Shown: piece by piece, positions 24,263-35,979 of the stretch
Layout: each line of letters opens with the position of its first letter
Position numbering within the stretch: position 1 is the stretch's first letter
Source: Gordionus sp. m RMFG-2023
Taxonomy: Eukaryota > Nematomorpha > Gordioida > Chordodea > Parachordodidae
NCBI RefSeq assembly: GCF_954871325.1
Contig: NC_088775.1
Coordinates: 791,473-855,472 of the forward strand
Length of the DNA stretch: 64,000 nucleotides
Direction of reading: 5' to 3'
Notes under the pieces: generated by a model
Told to the model about the DNA's origin: nothing
Databases searched by the model: none
Seen by the model: the letters and a program-made list of their open reading frames with translations, nothing else
Program-made: the position numbers and the translations under genes

Positions 24263-25199
24263 TTGTTCCTTAATTAAAAGGACAATTCAAAGAAAAAGAC
24301 GCCAAGTAGGAAGAGCGCCTGCCGTTCCCTTAAGCCCGATTGACTTGGTCATACCTATTGAATATCAATTATCCAATAATGATGAACAATTTTTGTTATA
24401 TGATAGTGGTCATCATGATCACCGATGCCTCTTATTTTCAACCATAAAAAATTTAAAATTTTTATCAACATGTGATAAATGGTATGCAGATGGCACATTC
24501 AAGACATGTCCTCCTCTCTTCCAGCAAATATACACCATCCACGGGATGAAACATAAAACCATTATCCCAGCTATTTATGTTCTGATGACATCACGTCGCC
24601 AACAAGATTACCTTAATATTTTCAATCAAATAAAAAATTTCCATATTTTTTTAAATCCTAAATTCATCATGATAGACTTTGAATTAGCAGCCTTATCTGC
24701 TTTTAAACAGTCGTTTCCACTGGCTGCGATCCGCGGGTGCCTGTTTCATATGTCGCAATGCATATGGCGCACTGTTCAAAAAAATTCATTAATTTGCAAT
24801 GCATATAAAACGCAAACAAATTTTGCTATGTACATAAAAATGTTAATGTCACTGGCATATGTACCAGTGGAGGATGTAATTCATGGATTCGAGGAATTAT
24901 GTGCCTCTGAATTCTATCAAGAAAATAGGGATATTCTCGCCCCCTTGATAGAATACTTTGAAGAGACGTGGATTGGAAAAATGATAGCTATGGAGAGGAG
25001 GTCGCCAATTTTTAGCATTTCTCTATGGAATTGCTACGAATCAACACTAGCTGGTGAACCGAATACCAATAATACAGTAGAAGGCTGGCATCGAAGTTTT
25101 TCGTCTCATATAAGTTCCCATCATCCAACGATCTTTATAAAGAGTTATAATTATATTATATTAAAAATTTTAAAAACTTTTCCATTTTTAGCTCTCTAA
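24255..25199 (+). CDS. MULE transposase catalytic domain
   Basis: A 314-codon frame. Key features are WYADGTFKTCP (first catalytic Asp, about residue 78), FIMIDFELAALSAF (second Asp, about residue 141), GCLFHMSQC (the conserved C/H motif, about residue 161) and NNTVEGWHRSF (catalytic Glu, about residue 273). This order and spacing fit the MULE/FLYWCH transposases common in arthropods. The ATG is internal: coding similarity extends upstream in another frame into a FLYWCH finger, and further C-terminal sequence lies in a different frame at 25261-25335. The protein as written is therefore truncated at both ends. It would cut and rejoin DNA at the element's terminal repeats in the nucleus. Confidence 0.85.
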   Translation: MPSCSLIKRTIQRKRRQVGRAPAVPLSPIDLVIPIEYQLSNNDEQFLLYDSGHHDHRCLLFSTIKNLKFLSTCDKWYADGTFKTCPPLFQQIYTIHGMKHKTIIPAIYVLMTSRRQQDYLNIFNQIKNFHIFLNPKFIMIDFELAALSAFKQSFPLAAIRGCLFHMSQCIWRTVQKNSLICNAYKTQTNFAMYIKMLMSLAYVPVEDVIHGFEELCASEFYQENRDILAPLIEYFEETWIGKMIAMERRSPIFSISLWNCYESTLAGEPNTNNTVEGWHRSFSSHISSHHPTIFIKSYNYIILKILKTFPFLAL

Positions 25200-25260
25200 G
25201 ACGAAGATAGCCTGAATTGTTACAAATTGACAATACTCTTTAAAAAGGATTTTTCTAATT

Positions 25261-25335
25261 GTTGAAGATTTTTATTCAAGAACTATGCTGGATTATTTAA
25301 AGGCTTTATCCCACAATTTAAATTTAAATGTTTAA
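25261..25335 (+). pseudogene. displaced C-terminus of the MULE transposase
   Basis: The frame reads VEDFYSRTMLDYLKALSHN and ends at a TAA. RTMLDYL-x-A-x-SHN resembles the usual last segment of FLYWCH/MULE transposases. It lies 60 bp after the stop of the main ORF, in another frame. Confidence 0.55.
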
Positions 25336-26064
25336 TTTAATCATATAATTGTATTTTTATATATTGGTATAATATTTATACTATGTTTATTTGGATTTAT
25401 TATGAATAAATATTTATTTGATATTTCGAATGTATAATGCTATGCTCTTATTTAGTAGATTAATTAGATTTATCATATAAAAACTTCAATCTTAACCAAT
25501 GAATATAAATATATTATAATATTGGGTTTAACGTAATTTAATTAAACCAGATTGTAATAATTTTCTTACAATAAAAACTGCCCAACAATTAGCTTATATA
25601 AGGTAATTTTAATATTTCATATAATTTTTTTCCCACTTTGACTATGCAGAGCACACAAATTTACAAAAAAAATTTATAACATTTTTTATAAAATAATCAT
25701 ATTTAAAAAAATTTTTATAAAATAATTCTCTATAAAATACATTCTCTATAAAATCATTCTCTGTAAAATTATTCTCTATAAAAACTTTCTCTATAAAATC
25801 ATTCTCTATAAAATCATTCTCTGTAATATCATTCTCTGTAAACGACATTCTCTATAATTGTTTTCTCTATAAAAATTTCTCTGTAAAATACATTCTCTAT
25901 AAAATAATTCTCTATAAACGACATTCTCTATAATGGTTTTCTCTGTAAAAGTTTCTCTATAATTGTTTTCTCTGTAAAAGTTTCTCTGTAATGACGCGAT
26001 ACAATCAATTGTAGCTTAAATATTTCCTCTAATAAGAACTTGCTAAAATAATTATATATTATAT

Positions 26065-26760
26065 TAGGGATGTGGAAATATTTTTTATCGGATCGGACCG
26101 ATTACATCCATTTTAGAATATCGGTTATCGGCTATTATAAAATTTGATCTGATATAAAATGGTTTCTTTAACAAATTATTAATGTTAAATTTTTTTTTAA
26201 AGTTATATCTACATCTATTTTTATAAATCAAAATCCATTTTTATGTATACTTTTTTAATTATAATAATTTAATTAACATTGTGCCATATTGTTATTCTTT
26301 TTGCAAATTCTGTTTATAATAGTGTGCGATAATCTCTTCAGAATCTGTTTTTAGTGAAGCTGGTGATTTTGACAGTTACTCGTCGCAAGCTGACCTCTGT
26401 TAAATTAGAAATATTCGATATTAATGTTAAATATTTATTTCAAATTTCATATAATTATTTTATTATTTATAAACTTAAGTGATTTAACAATATTATAATT
26501 TTAGATTTGCAATTTAATTGAATATAAACTCTAACTGATCATTATAATATATTTAAATGACATAAGTTATGGTATAGTAGAATTATACTATTAAAAATTA
26601 TATTAAAAATTAAAACCATTGGTATCTTTATAGAATACAAAATTAGATATGATATCGGATTTGTAGTCGGCCGATATCAATGTAATATCGAGAATATCAA
26701 TGTAATATCGAGAATATCGGATCCAATCGGCCTCCAAAAAGTGGTATCGTTACAACCCTA
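26065..26760 (+). mobile_element. internally deleted hAT transposon
   Basis: The ends TAGGGATGTGGAAATAT and, inverted, TAGGGTTGTAACGATAC form imperfect terminal repeats, each followed inward by ATCGG-type words. An internal + strand remnant reads SESVFSEAGDFDSYSSQ and ends in a stop. It resembles the hAT dimerisation motif, usually SERVFSxAG. The flanking 8-mers (TATTATAT and AAAAATAT) match at five of eight positions. It lies 70 bp downstream of the MULE. Confidence 0.7.
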
Positions 26761-28043
26761 AAAAATATTTTGTTAATTTGATAATCAACCATCTTCTATA
26801 AAAAAATTTAACAACAATTATATAAGAGGGACTTAAGTATAGGTATTATTATGTTAATAATTATAAAATAAAAATGTATAATATACTCTAATATGTTTAA
26901 CAAAGTTTGTAGAAGAGTTTGTTGAACCTTTAATAACTTTTTAACTTGTGCAATTTTGACATGTACCTTGTCCTTTTTCACATGATAAAATTTTCCATTT
27001 AGAATTTTAAGATTCGGATTTGATTCAGGAGAACCTATCTCCATAATTTCATCTTCACTACTATTAAACATTCTACATATTAAAAAAAATATATATAAAA
27101 TATATCCTTTTCTTATTTAATTTTGGTATTGTTATTTTTAATCTCTCTATCTTTGTGTGTAATTCCAACTAATTTTTGTTATCAATATATTTAAAATATA
27201 GCGGGAAAAAATAAATAAAATAATACAATATTTTACGAAGAAAATAAAGTTACACGGTGTGATATGTAAATGTTTTCAACATGAATATTAAAAAGAATCT
27301 GTATTTGTATTTTTTTAAAGAAAATGAAAAAGATACAAGATTCTTTTCAAAATAAAGGATCTTAGATACAGATACTAGTATCTTAATAAAAATGTCAATA
27401 AGATACTGAGTGCGAGATACAAAAGGATCTTGTTACTTTGATACAAGTATTCGCGGTACTGCCCAATTCTGCTTATATCATATCTTCTCTAAATGTAATG
27501 TATATTCAATGATTTGCAATAAAGAAATTATCAACAAGATATAACGCTTATTTTATTATTCCTAATTCATAAAAGCTCCGATGTCCTAACTTCAAAAACT
27601 ATTTACAATTTCTAAAGATCTTCCTACTATTAGTCTAGTCATTTAATTAATTATAAACTCCAATAATCTAAAAACTTGAAAAATATTTTTTTATTCACAA
27701 CTTATATTCTCCGAGATCACTCAAACAAAAATACATTAATTTTTAAAAGGTTTGAACTCCCAGCAACTCCTAGAACTAAATAGATTAAATAACAGTTAAA
27801 TACAACAACTCTTAAGCAAAGCTAATTTCAGACAAAACCAACAGAGCCATCTACTGGTAACCTCTGATGTAGCACCAAATCACCATACTACGCTTGAATA
27901 TTTAAGAAAAAACACTCCTGGTACATTTTCTAAACCTATTATGAAAAAATATTTAATCTAAGAATTGTCCTTATCGGATATAATAAAATCTACTTAATAT
28001 TTTAATAAATTATTAGTGTTCATTTATCTTGCAATAAAATTAC
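26761..28043. other. region between the hAT remnant and G2, no gene seen
   Basis: The right part (27660-28040) is collinear with 43050-43390 of G3, so it is the segment after exon 5 in both - strand genes. The left part has no counterpart in the window apart from a probable MITE. An ATCTACTGGTAACCTCTG stretch near 27855 resembles short motifs often seen in arthropod repeats. No exon equivalent to the 36-nt exon of G1 and G4 was found here. Confidence 0.4.
27278..27461. mobile_element. GATAC-rich MITE, possibly hAT
   Basis: Dense GATACA, AGTATC and GTATTTG words run through a 180-bp stretch that ends ACAAGTATTCGCGGTACTG. That end, inverted, begins CAGTACCGCG, a hAT-like terminus. The left end is degraded (CAACATGAATATT). 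Similar word content occurs near 49460-49690 and 53540-53620. Confidence 0.4.
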
Positions 28044-30010
28044 TTGGCCACTTTAGTAAAAATGATCTGGCTAAATAGAAAAATGATGGCTTAAAAACTA
28101 GTATTTGTCTATGCAAGTTGATGTGTATTAAATTGTAGTTTTTCTTTATTTTTTGTAAAATGATTATATTTATTATTATTAATATTTTGAGATTAATTTG
28201 AATAGAAAGAGGAATTTTGATTTTACATTACAAAATAAAAGAATAAGAAAAACTCGTTTACTATAATAATACACTACAAAAGTAATATAAGAGAATGTTC
28301 ATTATGCAATAAATCAATCATCCGTTAATTCGAAACAATTCGAAACCATTTTTAATGAAGATTCTTTAATTTGGAATACCTGATTTTACCGGATAATTTT
28401 ACGTGTTGAGTAACCTACTACCAATAAAATTTCAGAAAAAAAAGATATAAATCTGAACTTTTGACTTAATCTAGATCATTTATATTTATGAACTTTCATG
28501 AATGCTGGAATTCTAGGGTAAAATCATATTTTTCACTATAAAATAACTTCCCCAAAAAAGTGTTTAAAATGGAGATACTTTGCATCAATTCCGAATTCAT
28601 CCTTATTCCAGAATATCTAACCACTATTTAAGTTATTATATTCTTACACTTTAAAAAATTGCAATTGTCATGAAATGCATTACCCACTTTTCCTTATCTT
28701 TTTTCTAAAGTATGTAGAGAAAAGAAACAATAGAATATAATGAACAAATTTATATGGCAACTGGCAAAGAATTATAATAAATGAACTTAAAACTAAAGTT
28801 AATTATTTTAAATATTGTTTAAAAATCAAAAATCATATATGGCAAATTATCACAATTTTAAAAAATTAATCTACTCTTAAAATTTTTTCTAAAAAAAAAT
28901 ATAAATTTAATTCACCATTAAAAATTTTTTCTGATATATTAAATTTGAATTGAACTCCGTAAAAAAACCTTTTTAATTTAATGCATATGATGATGCTATG
29001 TACATACATATACATATTACTTATGAAAAATGCAAAATAAAACTATCCTTCAGATAAATTTTGACCTAATATTTTAAATAATTCGTTATAATCATTTCTT
29101 ATATAAAGGATATATCTAAAAAAAAAAAATTTCTCGAAGGTCATCATCTTTGCCTTGATTGGTCATCAATAATTAATAATAAATCAAAAAATTATTAATA
29201 CACTAAAAATCAATATCATATATATTCTGTATTATATATTATGACATGATTATGATAATCTACGATATATTTTAAATAAAGTAATGATAAAAATTTATAA
29301 AAATAATAATTTTTTCATTTATCGAGAAGTAAAAATTTTATATCAAACATGGAAAATTAATTGCCAAAATTTTAACGATAACTTTAATATTTATTAAACA
29401 TATACTTGGCCTAGCAACTAATGGAATAAATAAAGATTAAATTTATTTCTATATTAGTCGATTAAATTTCAATTTAAAAAAAATTATAATTTACAATAAA
29501 AGATATAAGCTATATAAAAATAAATAATGATATGTATTAAAAAATGAACATGAGGTGATGTAGATTATGACATGTGGATTAATCACAAATTCGTTGATGT
29601 AGGCAAAAACCCTCCTGTATATTACCCGAAATTAAGCGCATTTTTTGGCCGAGTGCCTTGAAAAAATCTTTTGCTCTGGATCCAAAAGCACCAATTGTGT
29701 CAAAAACAATGGGGGTTTGAGTAATTAGGAATGCTAATGTATTTATTAATTTTTAATTTCTGCTCTATCTAAGGTATTAGAGCTAAAGGATGATGCAAAC
29801 CGATCAGCAGATGTATAATCCTAGGCTAAGATTATGCTTTAAAATATTAATAAATCTCTATCAAAATAGTTTTTAAATTATTTTTGTTTTTAGATAATTT
29901 ATATGTAATATAAATTATAAATAATGGTAATTAAAATTTAACTCACCATTGAAGTCGAAGAAAGAACTTAAAACCAATAATAAATTGATAATCCTTACAA
30001 ATTTATTCAT
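28044..30010 (-). pseudogene. microexon gene G2, decayed 5' half
   Basis: Exon 1 is 30010-29947 (64 nt, starts MNKFVRIINLLL, ends DFN with a GTGAGT donor). The microexons are 29417-29406 (12 nt, VARP, donor GT), 29153-29133 (21 nt, GKDDDLR), 28704-28684 (21 nt) and 28070-28044 (27 nt, RSFLLKWP). The third exon has lost its GT donor (AA), and the fourth has an in-frame TAA, so the gene is very likely dead. Acceptors are still AG. The order and phases match G1, G3 and G4. No 36-nt exon or 3' segment follows on this strand; the hAT and MULE elements lie where they would be. The spacing is the most compact of the four. Confidence 0.7.
29577..29725 (-). pseudogene. non-LTR retrotransposon C-terminal fragment in G2 intron 1
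   Basis: An uninterrupted - strand frame of about 46 codons includes PIVFDTIGAFGSRAKDFF, ALGQKMRLISG and LHQRI. This fits the extreme C-terminus of the same LINE group as the fragment at 17490-17880 (typical form ETLGxxGPxALxFLxxLGxR, SGD, FLFQRISIALQRGN). Both ends are cut off. Confidence 0.65.
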
Positions 30011-31400
30011 TTTAATAAAATTATTTAAGGGTAAATTTTAAAAATATAATAGATATATGATATAAATAATGAGATTAATTTTTAAACTAAATAAATTTTT
30101 CAAAAAATTCTGAATTAAAAATATAAAATATAATGGCCCTTAAATACATTGATTTTAAAAATAATTTTTTAAAAAATAATATTAATTAATTATTGTTTTT
30201 CATAAATCAGATGAACTCAATCAAAACAATCCAATAGAGAGTTCACATTCCTGAAATGTATTTTTGAAATTAAAAGAGAAATGTGTGTTCTTTACATTTA
30301 AAGTATGTTTGGGAATATATTATTTTGATTAGAGTATTCTTCGAACTAATTTAAACAAACAATTAATTTCTTATGATTAGTTATTAACTATAATTAATTT
30401 TTCATTTATAAAAGATAAAATGAATCAAAACAAATTCAAAATAAGGTTAATCTCCCAAAATACAAATTATAATTTTAAAAGGTTGTTTATATTATCTTAG
30501 GTTTTTGATTACGTTGATCTTTGAAATTCAAACAAACATTTATTACATAAAATTATTAATTAATTTTAATTTTTCATTTAAATCTGAGATTTGATGTACT
30601 TAATCAAAAAAATACAATATAGGGTGAATGATATACTTTTAGATATTAAAATGTGTACCGTTTATATTCTACTACATATTATAGGGAGGTTGTTATCTAC
30701 TATCTCAGTTAATATAATCTATATAAATGTTTTTTAGGGTAGTAAACATCTCTTAAATATGAGCTAAAAATTTATTTGACCATGGATTTAGCTCGATGAG
30801 AAACAAATATGAACTTCCTCATTTAATTTTTTTATCCAAATAAAATTTGCAATATTTTTTTTGTTTTATTATTTGTTTTTTCAATTTTTACATATATTAT
30901 TGATCGGATGAAGGTTATAACGGTTGAAATAATCAATAATAAATCAACCGTTGATAATTCCATATATTAGTTTTACAAAGAAAAACTACATAATCCAAAT
31001 GCCACTTTTTAAGCCTTAAAGGAATAATTAATATAATAGTTTTGTAGGAAGTATATATATTGCTGGAGAATAAAATAGCTTCTTTTTGATTTGGTTTTAT
31101 AATTTTAGATGAGGAAATATTACATGTAGCTTCATGCGTAGGCATTTATTTATTTTTTTTGGGGGGGGGGGGGGGGGGGGGGGGAGGGAGTTGGGTTGGT
31201 TATTACATTTCTCTTTTCTCCTTAAATTTTATTGGAGGTTTTTAGGTTTACTTTTTTGTAGGTCTTTCACTGTGCTATATATTTTGAGCCATAGTGGTTA
31301 TTTCATAAAAAAAATCGCTAACTTTGTTTATGGTGTTATATTACATGTTTGGAGAATAAAGGGGGTAAGAAGTAATTTTCTATATTTAAGAGAATGGGTA
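30011..31400. promoter_or_regulatory. 5' flank of G2
   Basis: The leader core AAAATTTACCCT lies inverted at 30028-30039, 18 bp upstream of the G2 start codon. Further out, diverged copies of the upstream repeat block (30300-30640) and a stretch collinear with 46930-47480 upstream of G3 show that G2 and G3 share at least 1 kb of 5' flank. The collinearity reaches about 31260, across the G homopolymer. Confidence 0.5.
31161..31184 (+). repeat. 24-base G homopolymer
   Basis: A T8 run followed by 24 consecutive G, then AGGGAGTTGGGTTGG. In this AT-rich window it stands out and has G-quadruplex potential. The matching site upstream of G3 (about 47410) has only GGGGTGGG. True length is uncertain, because such runs are error-prone in sequencing. 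Confidence 0.9.
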
Positions 31401-31796
31401 AATTTCTAAAGGTTATCCATTCCTTTAATTTAATTTTTATTATTTTTATAATATAATAATTTATACCTGATGAATCTATTATTAAAGATAAGCAAAGAAA
31501 ATAATAACGATTAAACAAACGCCTTATCCGTTCTAGTACTGGTAGACCAAATAATAAAGAACTACGCTTGAAATGAACTCACCAGGAGGTTTATTTTGTT
31601 TTTTTTATCTTATGTTTTATATCTATGTTTATTTTATTTTCACCCATTTCTCCAAATGATATTTCTAATACCACTACCTCCGCCTATTTTTTAATAAATA
31701 TAAACATTTAATTCTGTACTATCATTCACTTCACTAGGCGTTAATATAATACTTTATCCGATTCTCTGAGAAACTTTCATGAATATTTAGAGGAAT

Positions 31797-32176
31797 GTTC
31801 AAAATTGAATGTACAGTACGGCCAATTTCATCAACTTTATTAATGGAAAAATATGCAGTGCTTCTGTCGTGGCCTTTATAACAATACTTACGACCGTTTT
31901 ATGGTTGAGTTAACATTGTCGTTCATGATTCTATTTTAGAAGGGGATACTAATTCTGACATTGACAGAAATATCGTTTTGCGTGTTCAAACTTGAATGTA
32001 CAGTACAGCCAATTTCATCAACTTTATTAATGGAAAAATATGCAGTAGTTCTGTCGTGGCCTTTATATCAATACTTAGGACCGTTTTATGGTTTAGTTAA
32101 CATTGTCGTTCATGATTCTATTTTAGAGGGGGATACCAATGCTGACATTGACAGAAATATCGTTTTGCGTTCATAG
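31797..32176 (+). repeat. tandem duplication of a LINE scrap, 186-bp period
   Basis: Two copies (31797-31982 and 31983 to about 32170) are about 95% identical. The second is open on the + strand for 71 codons and ends VLRS-stop. The part DSILEGDTNADIDRNIVL resembles the segment of RTE-type LINEs that follows the polymerase core (YLGS..., DG, DI, RI). The open frame is probably chance survival, and no protein function is likely. Confidence 0.6.
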
Positions 32177-33617
32177 GCATATCATCTTAGGACGTATTGT
32201 GTTTTTTACACTGCTTTGGTAATCCGTCATTACTTTCATCAACAACCCTAAATGATATAAAATAATAAATTAATTATTTCCTCTCCAGATGACCGCCCAG
32301 ATTTATTTTGTTACTTTTTCCATCAAAATTTAAAATGTCAACAAGGATTTGCTTTTAATTTTATCAAATACATAATAAATATTCCTTTTAAAAAAAATTA
32401 TTTTAAACTTATATGTCAATAAAAAAATAGATAAATAATTTGCATATAAGTTTCATTAGTGTTTAATGGCATTTTTGTAATTTAAATAGACAGCATTTTT
32501 TTTTACTTAACATAAAAAATATATATCCCTTATCAAATTCTTTGACAAATAATTTCAGAAATACAAGACATACATTAAATTTATCTGAAAAACAACAATA
32601 ACCTTATATAATAAACAATATATTTTTTAGATATAATTTTAATTGATCATATTACAAAAAAGCATAAGAGTCGGTTATTTTTATTTTATTTGTCATGATT
32701 CTCTAATAAGTGGTTGCCCAGGCCTTCCCAGTTTGCCTTAATACGGAATTTACATGTTTTTTTTCCATATTAGACTAATTGGTAAATCAGATATTTCCCG
32801 TTTATGTGATGATATTAAAAATTTAACTATCTCCGAGGCGGGAAAAAATTTTCAAAATTATAATGGGTAGGACTGGGCTTGGAACCTCAAAATTAATATT
32901 AGCTTGCACCTGACTTGGGAATATCTTTTATAAATTATTAAGGGTTGAGCTGGGCTTGATAAACTTTTTTAAAATTATAAGATCTTGGATGCTTCCTAAT
33001 ATTGTGAGCTTGAACCTGGCATGACATCTATCGCAAAAAATGAATAAAAATCACATTCCCCGTCATTTTTGGCGGGCTTTCTACTAGTTTTTATTAATTT
33101 TTGGTTGAAATTTTTATTAATTTTTGGTTGAAATTTCTATCAAATTTTTCCTATAAAAGGTATAGAAAACACGCAACTTGTATTAAAATATTTGATAAGA
33201 GTGTTAGTATATGCTAAGTTCATAAATAAGTATTGGGAAAGGTTATTTCAGGTTAAACCTTTGTATCTTGCATTCAATTTGATACAACCTATTGCAAATA
33301 ATATCTATGAAATTAATATTTCTATGCATGAATCATTAAAATCCTGTTGGCTTAACCCGAATAGTTTTTGTGTTTTTTTTATTTAAGAGTTCTTTTAGAA
33401 ATGTGTTCTAATATTTTATTTTTTTTATTTTCTTTGAAGAATATAGAATTATTAATAAAAATACTGATTTTTTTTTTACTAAAATAGATTGATTTATATT
33501 TTATTTGTAAATATAAAATTAAAATTAGGAAAAGTTATAATCAATTTGAGATTAAATTAATTCATCTTACCTTTCATTTTTAAAAACGCAAATAAAACTA
33601 ATCACTATAACTTAAAT
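32177..33617. other. AT-rich region with no gene seen
   Basis: No paralogue of the gene cluster, no recognisable protein remnant and no clear terminal repeats. A short direct duplication, TTATTAATTTTTGGTTGAAA, occurs at about 33091 and 33114. The 64-codon frame at 33192-33386 shows no domain and no splice-compatible context. Confidence 0.4.
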
Positions 33618-34079
33618 TAGTGATCTGCATCGGGAATAATTTTTCAGGCCCGGCCCGAAATTTTTTTAAAAAAAGAAATTAATTTTTATAATCACTCAAA
33701 ATAAAAGACATATGTTATATATCGTTTAGTTTCGATAAATAAAATCAAATATTTTTTATTTTACATTATGTAAATTCAATATAAAATTGATAAATTTAGA
33801 TATGTTTTTTAAAAAAATTTCCAAGATCCTACTTGACCCGTTTTTATAATTACTCAAAATAAAAGACATATGTTATATGTCGTTTAGTTTCAATAAATAA
33901 AATCAAATATTTTTTATTTTACATATATAAATTCAATATAAAATTGATAAATTTAGATATAGTTTTAAAAAAAATTTCCTAGGTCCTACTTGACCCGACC
34001 AGACCCCAAATTTTTTTTAAAATATTAGGCCCGAGCCTACAGGCCGGACCCTAACTTTGCAGATCTCACCCAAAATAAA
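33618..34079. mobile_element. hAT-type MITE with GC-rich ends
   Basis: It begins TAGTGATCTGCATCGGG and ends in the inverted form TTTGCAGATCTCAC, each followed inward by CCGGCCCG-type words. The interior is two tandem copies of a roughly 170-bp AT-rich unit (AAAAGACATATGTTATAT, TCGTTTAGTTTC). The same family lies inverted at 43821-44592 with more tandem units. Confidence 0.75.
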
Positions 34080-35255
34080 ATAAAAAAGAATTTGAGTTTA
34101 TGAAATAATTATTAGAAAATTGCATTTTATAAAAATAAGAAAAAAAATTACCGAGCAAAATTTTATGAGTAAATTATATGGCCCTATAATATTCGATTTA
34201 TATTGTATATATAACAATGTTTTCGGTTCAAACACTTTATATAGCTTTGTTTTCCACGTTTTAAGAGATTTAGTATAAAGGTTCGGTTAAGGTTCTGGCA
34301 TTTATACTTCTAAAAATAACCCGTAATTTTTTTGCAAAGTTATAATTTATTAAAAATCTTAAGAAATAAAAATGATTAATAAATAGTTAAGGTAGCCCAA
34401 CAAGTCAGTTAAATTAAACTCTGGTAGGGAGTTGTTTAACAAAATAACTACTTTTAACAAAGAGTAAAAAATCTGAAAGAAATAGATAATATGATAGTAG
34501 CTATTCCTAATAGATATAGTTGTAAATATTTTTTGGAGTTATGAAGTTTAGTGATAATCTTTTTAAAAATTATTTTTCTAGACCCAGAAAGCTTACCTAT
34601 TAAAAAAATTACCATACTTAGGTTAACCCAAAGAAATTAATTTGAGGGACAGGATATCATCTGAAAGTTTCAGAATATTAAAATTAAAATACATTTTTTA
34701 ATAATTCTAAATTACTATACTAGTTATATATTCGAAACTTAAATTAAATATATATAAAATTTAATATTTTTAAATTTATCAATGTCAAAAAGGAGACTTA
34801 TGGATGCGGTTATGGATAAAGAATTCACAAATCTTGGCTTACATAAATTTATCAATAATATATAAATTTTGGCTTACTTAAATTAATATTATATTAATTT
34901 ATAATTATATTGCTAATTTTACTGCATTAATTTTATGTTTTATATTCAATAAAAAAAAATAAATGATTTTATATTTTTTAATGCTTATAAAAATATTAAT
35001 TTTGATGATTGAGAAACATATTTAATAAGATAAATACAAATAATGCAATGTTCACCTTTTCATTTTTTTGAAATTGCTAAGTCTCCTGATAGCTGGAGGG
35101 ATGTGGTATCCATATGATCACACTTATTTTTCTTAAAAATTTTTGAAAAAATTTAAATTATATTTTTTTATTTATATAGATAAAATTAAAACTTGTCATT
35201 AAGATAAAAATTATAAAAATTATTGGTAATTTTTTTTTTCCTTCATGTTTTCAAG

Positions 35256-35284
35256 CATTCAACCTGCTAAAGATATTATTTTAA
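35256..35284 (+). pseudogene. candidate terminal exon in the orphan segment
   Basis: After TTTTCAAG a phase-1 frame reads AFNLLKILF and stops. The homologous sites are 18862-18899 (TTTTCAG acceptor, AFNLQKILFNNN) and 60542-60588 (AFNLRKIILQSSRVY). The G4 site has TG instead of AG, so either that copy has lost it or the conservation is not exonic. Confidence 0.3.
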
Positions 35285-35979
35285 TGACAGTGAAATTAGA
35301 TATTTTACAATTCTCTCGAATATTTTAACTCTTTATTTAATGAACAGCATCATCACTAATTTAGAGATAACTGACCAAAATTTACCAACCCTTCTCATCC
35401 CAATATATTTATTATTTCCTATATCACTAGAAACCTACCCTTTGAAAGATAAATGGAAACAAATTTTTTTTTCCCCTTTCCCTCCTTTCACATAACTTAT
35501 ATGTCAGACCTCTACCCTAATTATAAAATATTGATCATGGGGTAGCTTACTTAAGAAAATCTTCCTTCTTGGTAAAATGTTATTCATTAAAAATTTTATG
35601 CGGTAACGTTTATCTAATTTAAATCAGGTGTTAGGTTGCAATCCTGCATATTGCAAATTTTTTCAATTTTATTCAAAATATCATTACTTTAAAGATTTAG
35701 GAATAAAAGTACTTCTATTAAAAACTATTGTAAAAAAAACCTTCCCTCTATTCTAGATTCGTAGCATTAGGCTACATAGAATATCCGACCCTTTAAAAAT
35801 TATAATTTTTAGGATGAATAATATTATTTTTATAAATTTAAGAATGTCTGAATTACCAACCTTATATAATTAAACTATAAATAATATAATTAAATATAAA
35901 TACTAATTAATTGTAGTAATGTTATATATATATATCCTACTTTATATTTTAATAGGTCTTTTGTTTATAATATTATATT

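Larger units (their letters stand above)
22864..25996 (+). mobile_element. Mutator-like (MULE) DNA transposon with long TIRs
   Basis: An element of about 3.1 kb bounded by CGTCATTACAGAGAAAC and its inverted copy at the right end. The terminal inverted repeats reach about 450 bp: the inner parts match as well (left 23281-23335, right 25553-25620, around CTTATATAAG and CTGCCCAA). The outer two thirds of each repeat is a tandem array of a roughly 15-bp ACAGAGAATGATTTT unit, a likely binding platform for the transposase. Inside are the FLYWCH remnant, the MULE transposase and a short opposite-strand remnant. No matching 9-bp target duplication was found, and the transposase frame is broken, so the copy is probably immobile. 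Confidence 0.85.

Noticed and set aside
25642-25848. Repetitive Asn/Glu/Phe protein at the right end of the MULE
   Set aside because: It is the reading of the 15-bp tandem units in the terminal repeat.
27760-27800. Further exon in G2/G3 after exon 5 (TTTAG then TTCTAGGA, also near 43150-43180)
   Set aside because: The acceptor-like site is conserved, but the donor and length differ (8 versus 9 nt), so phase is not kept.
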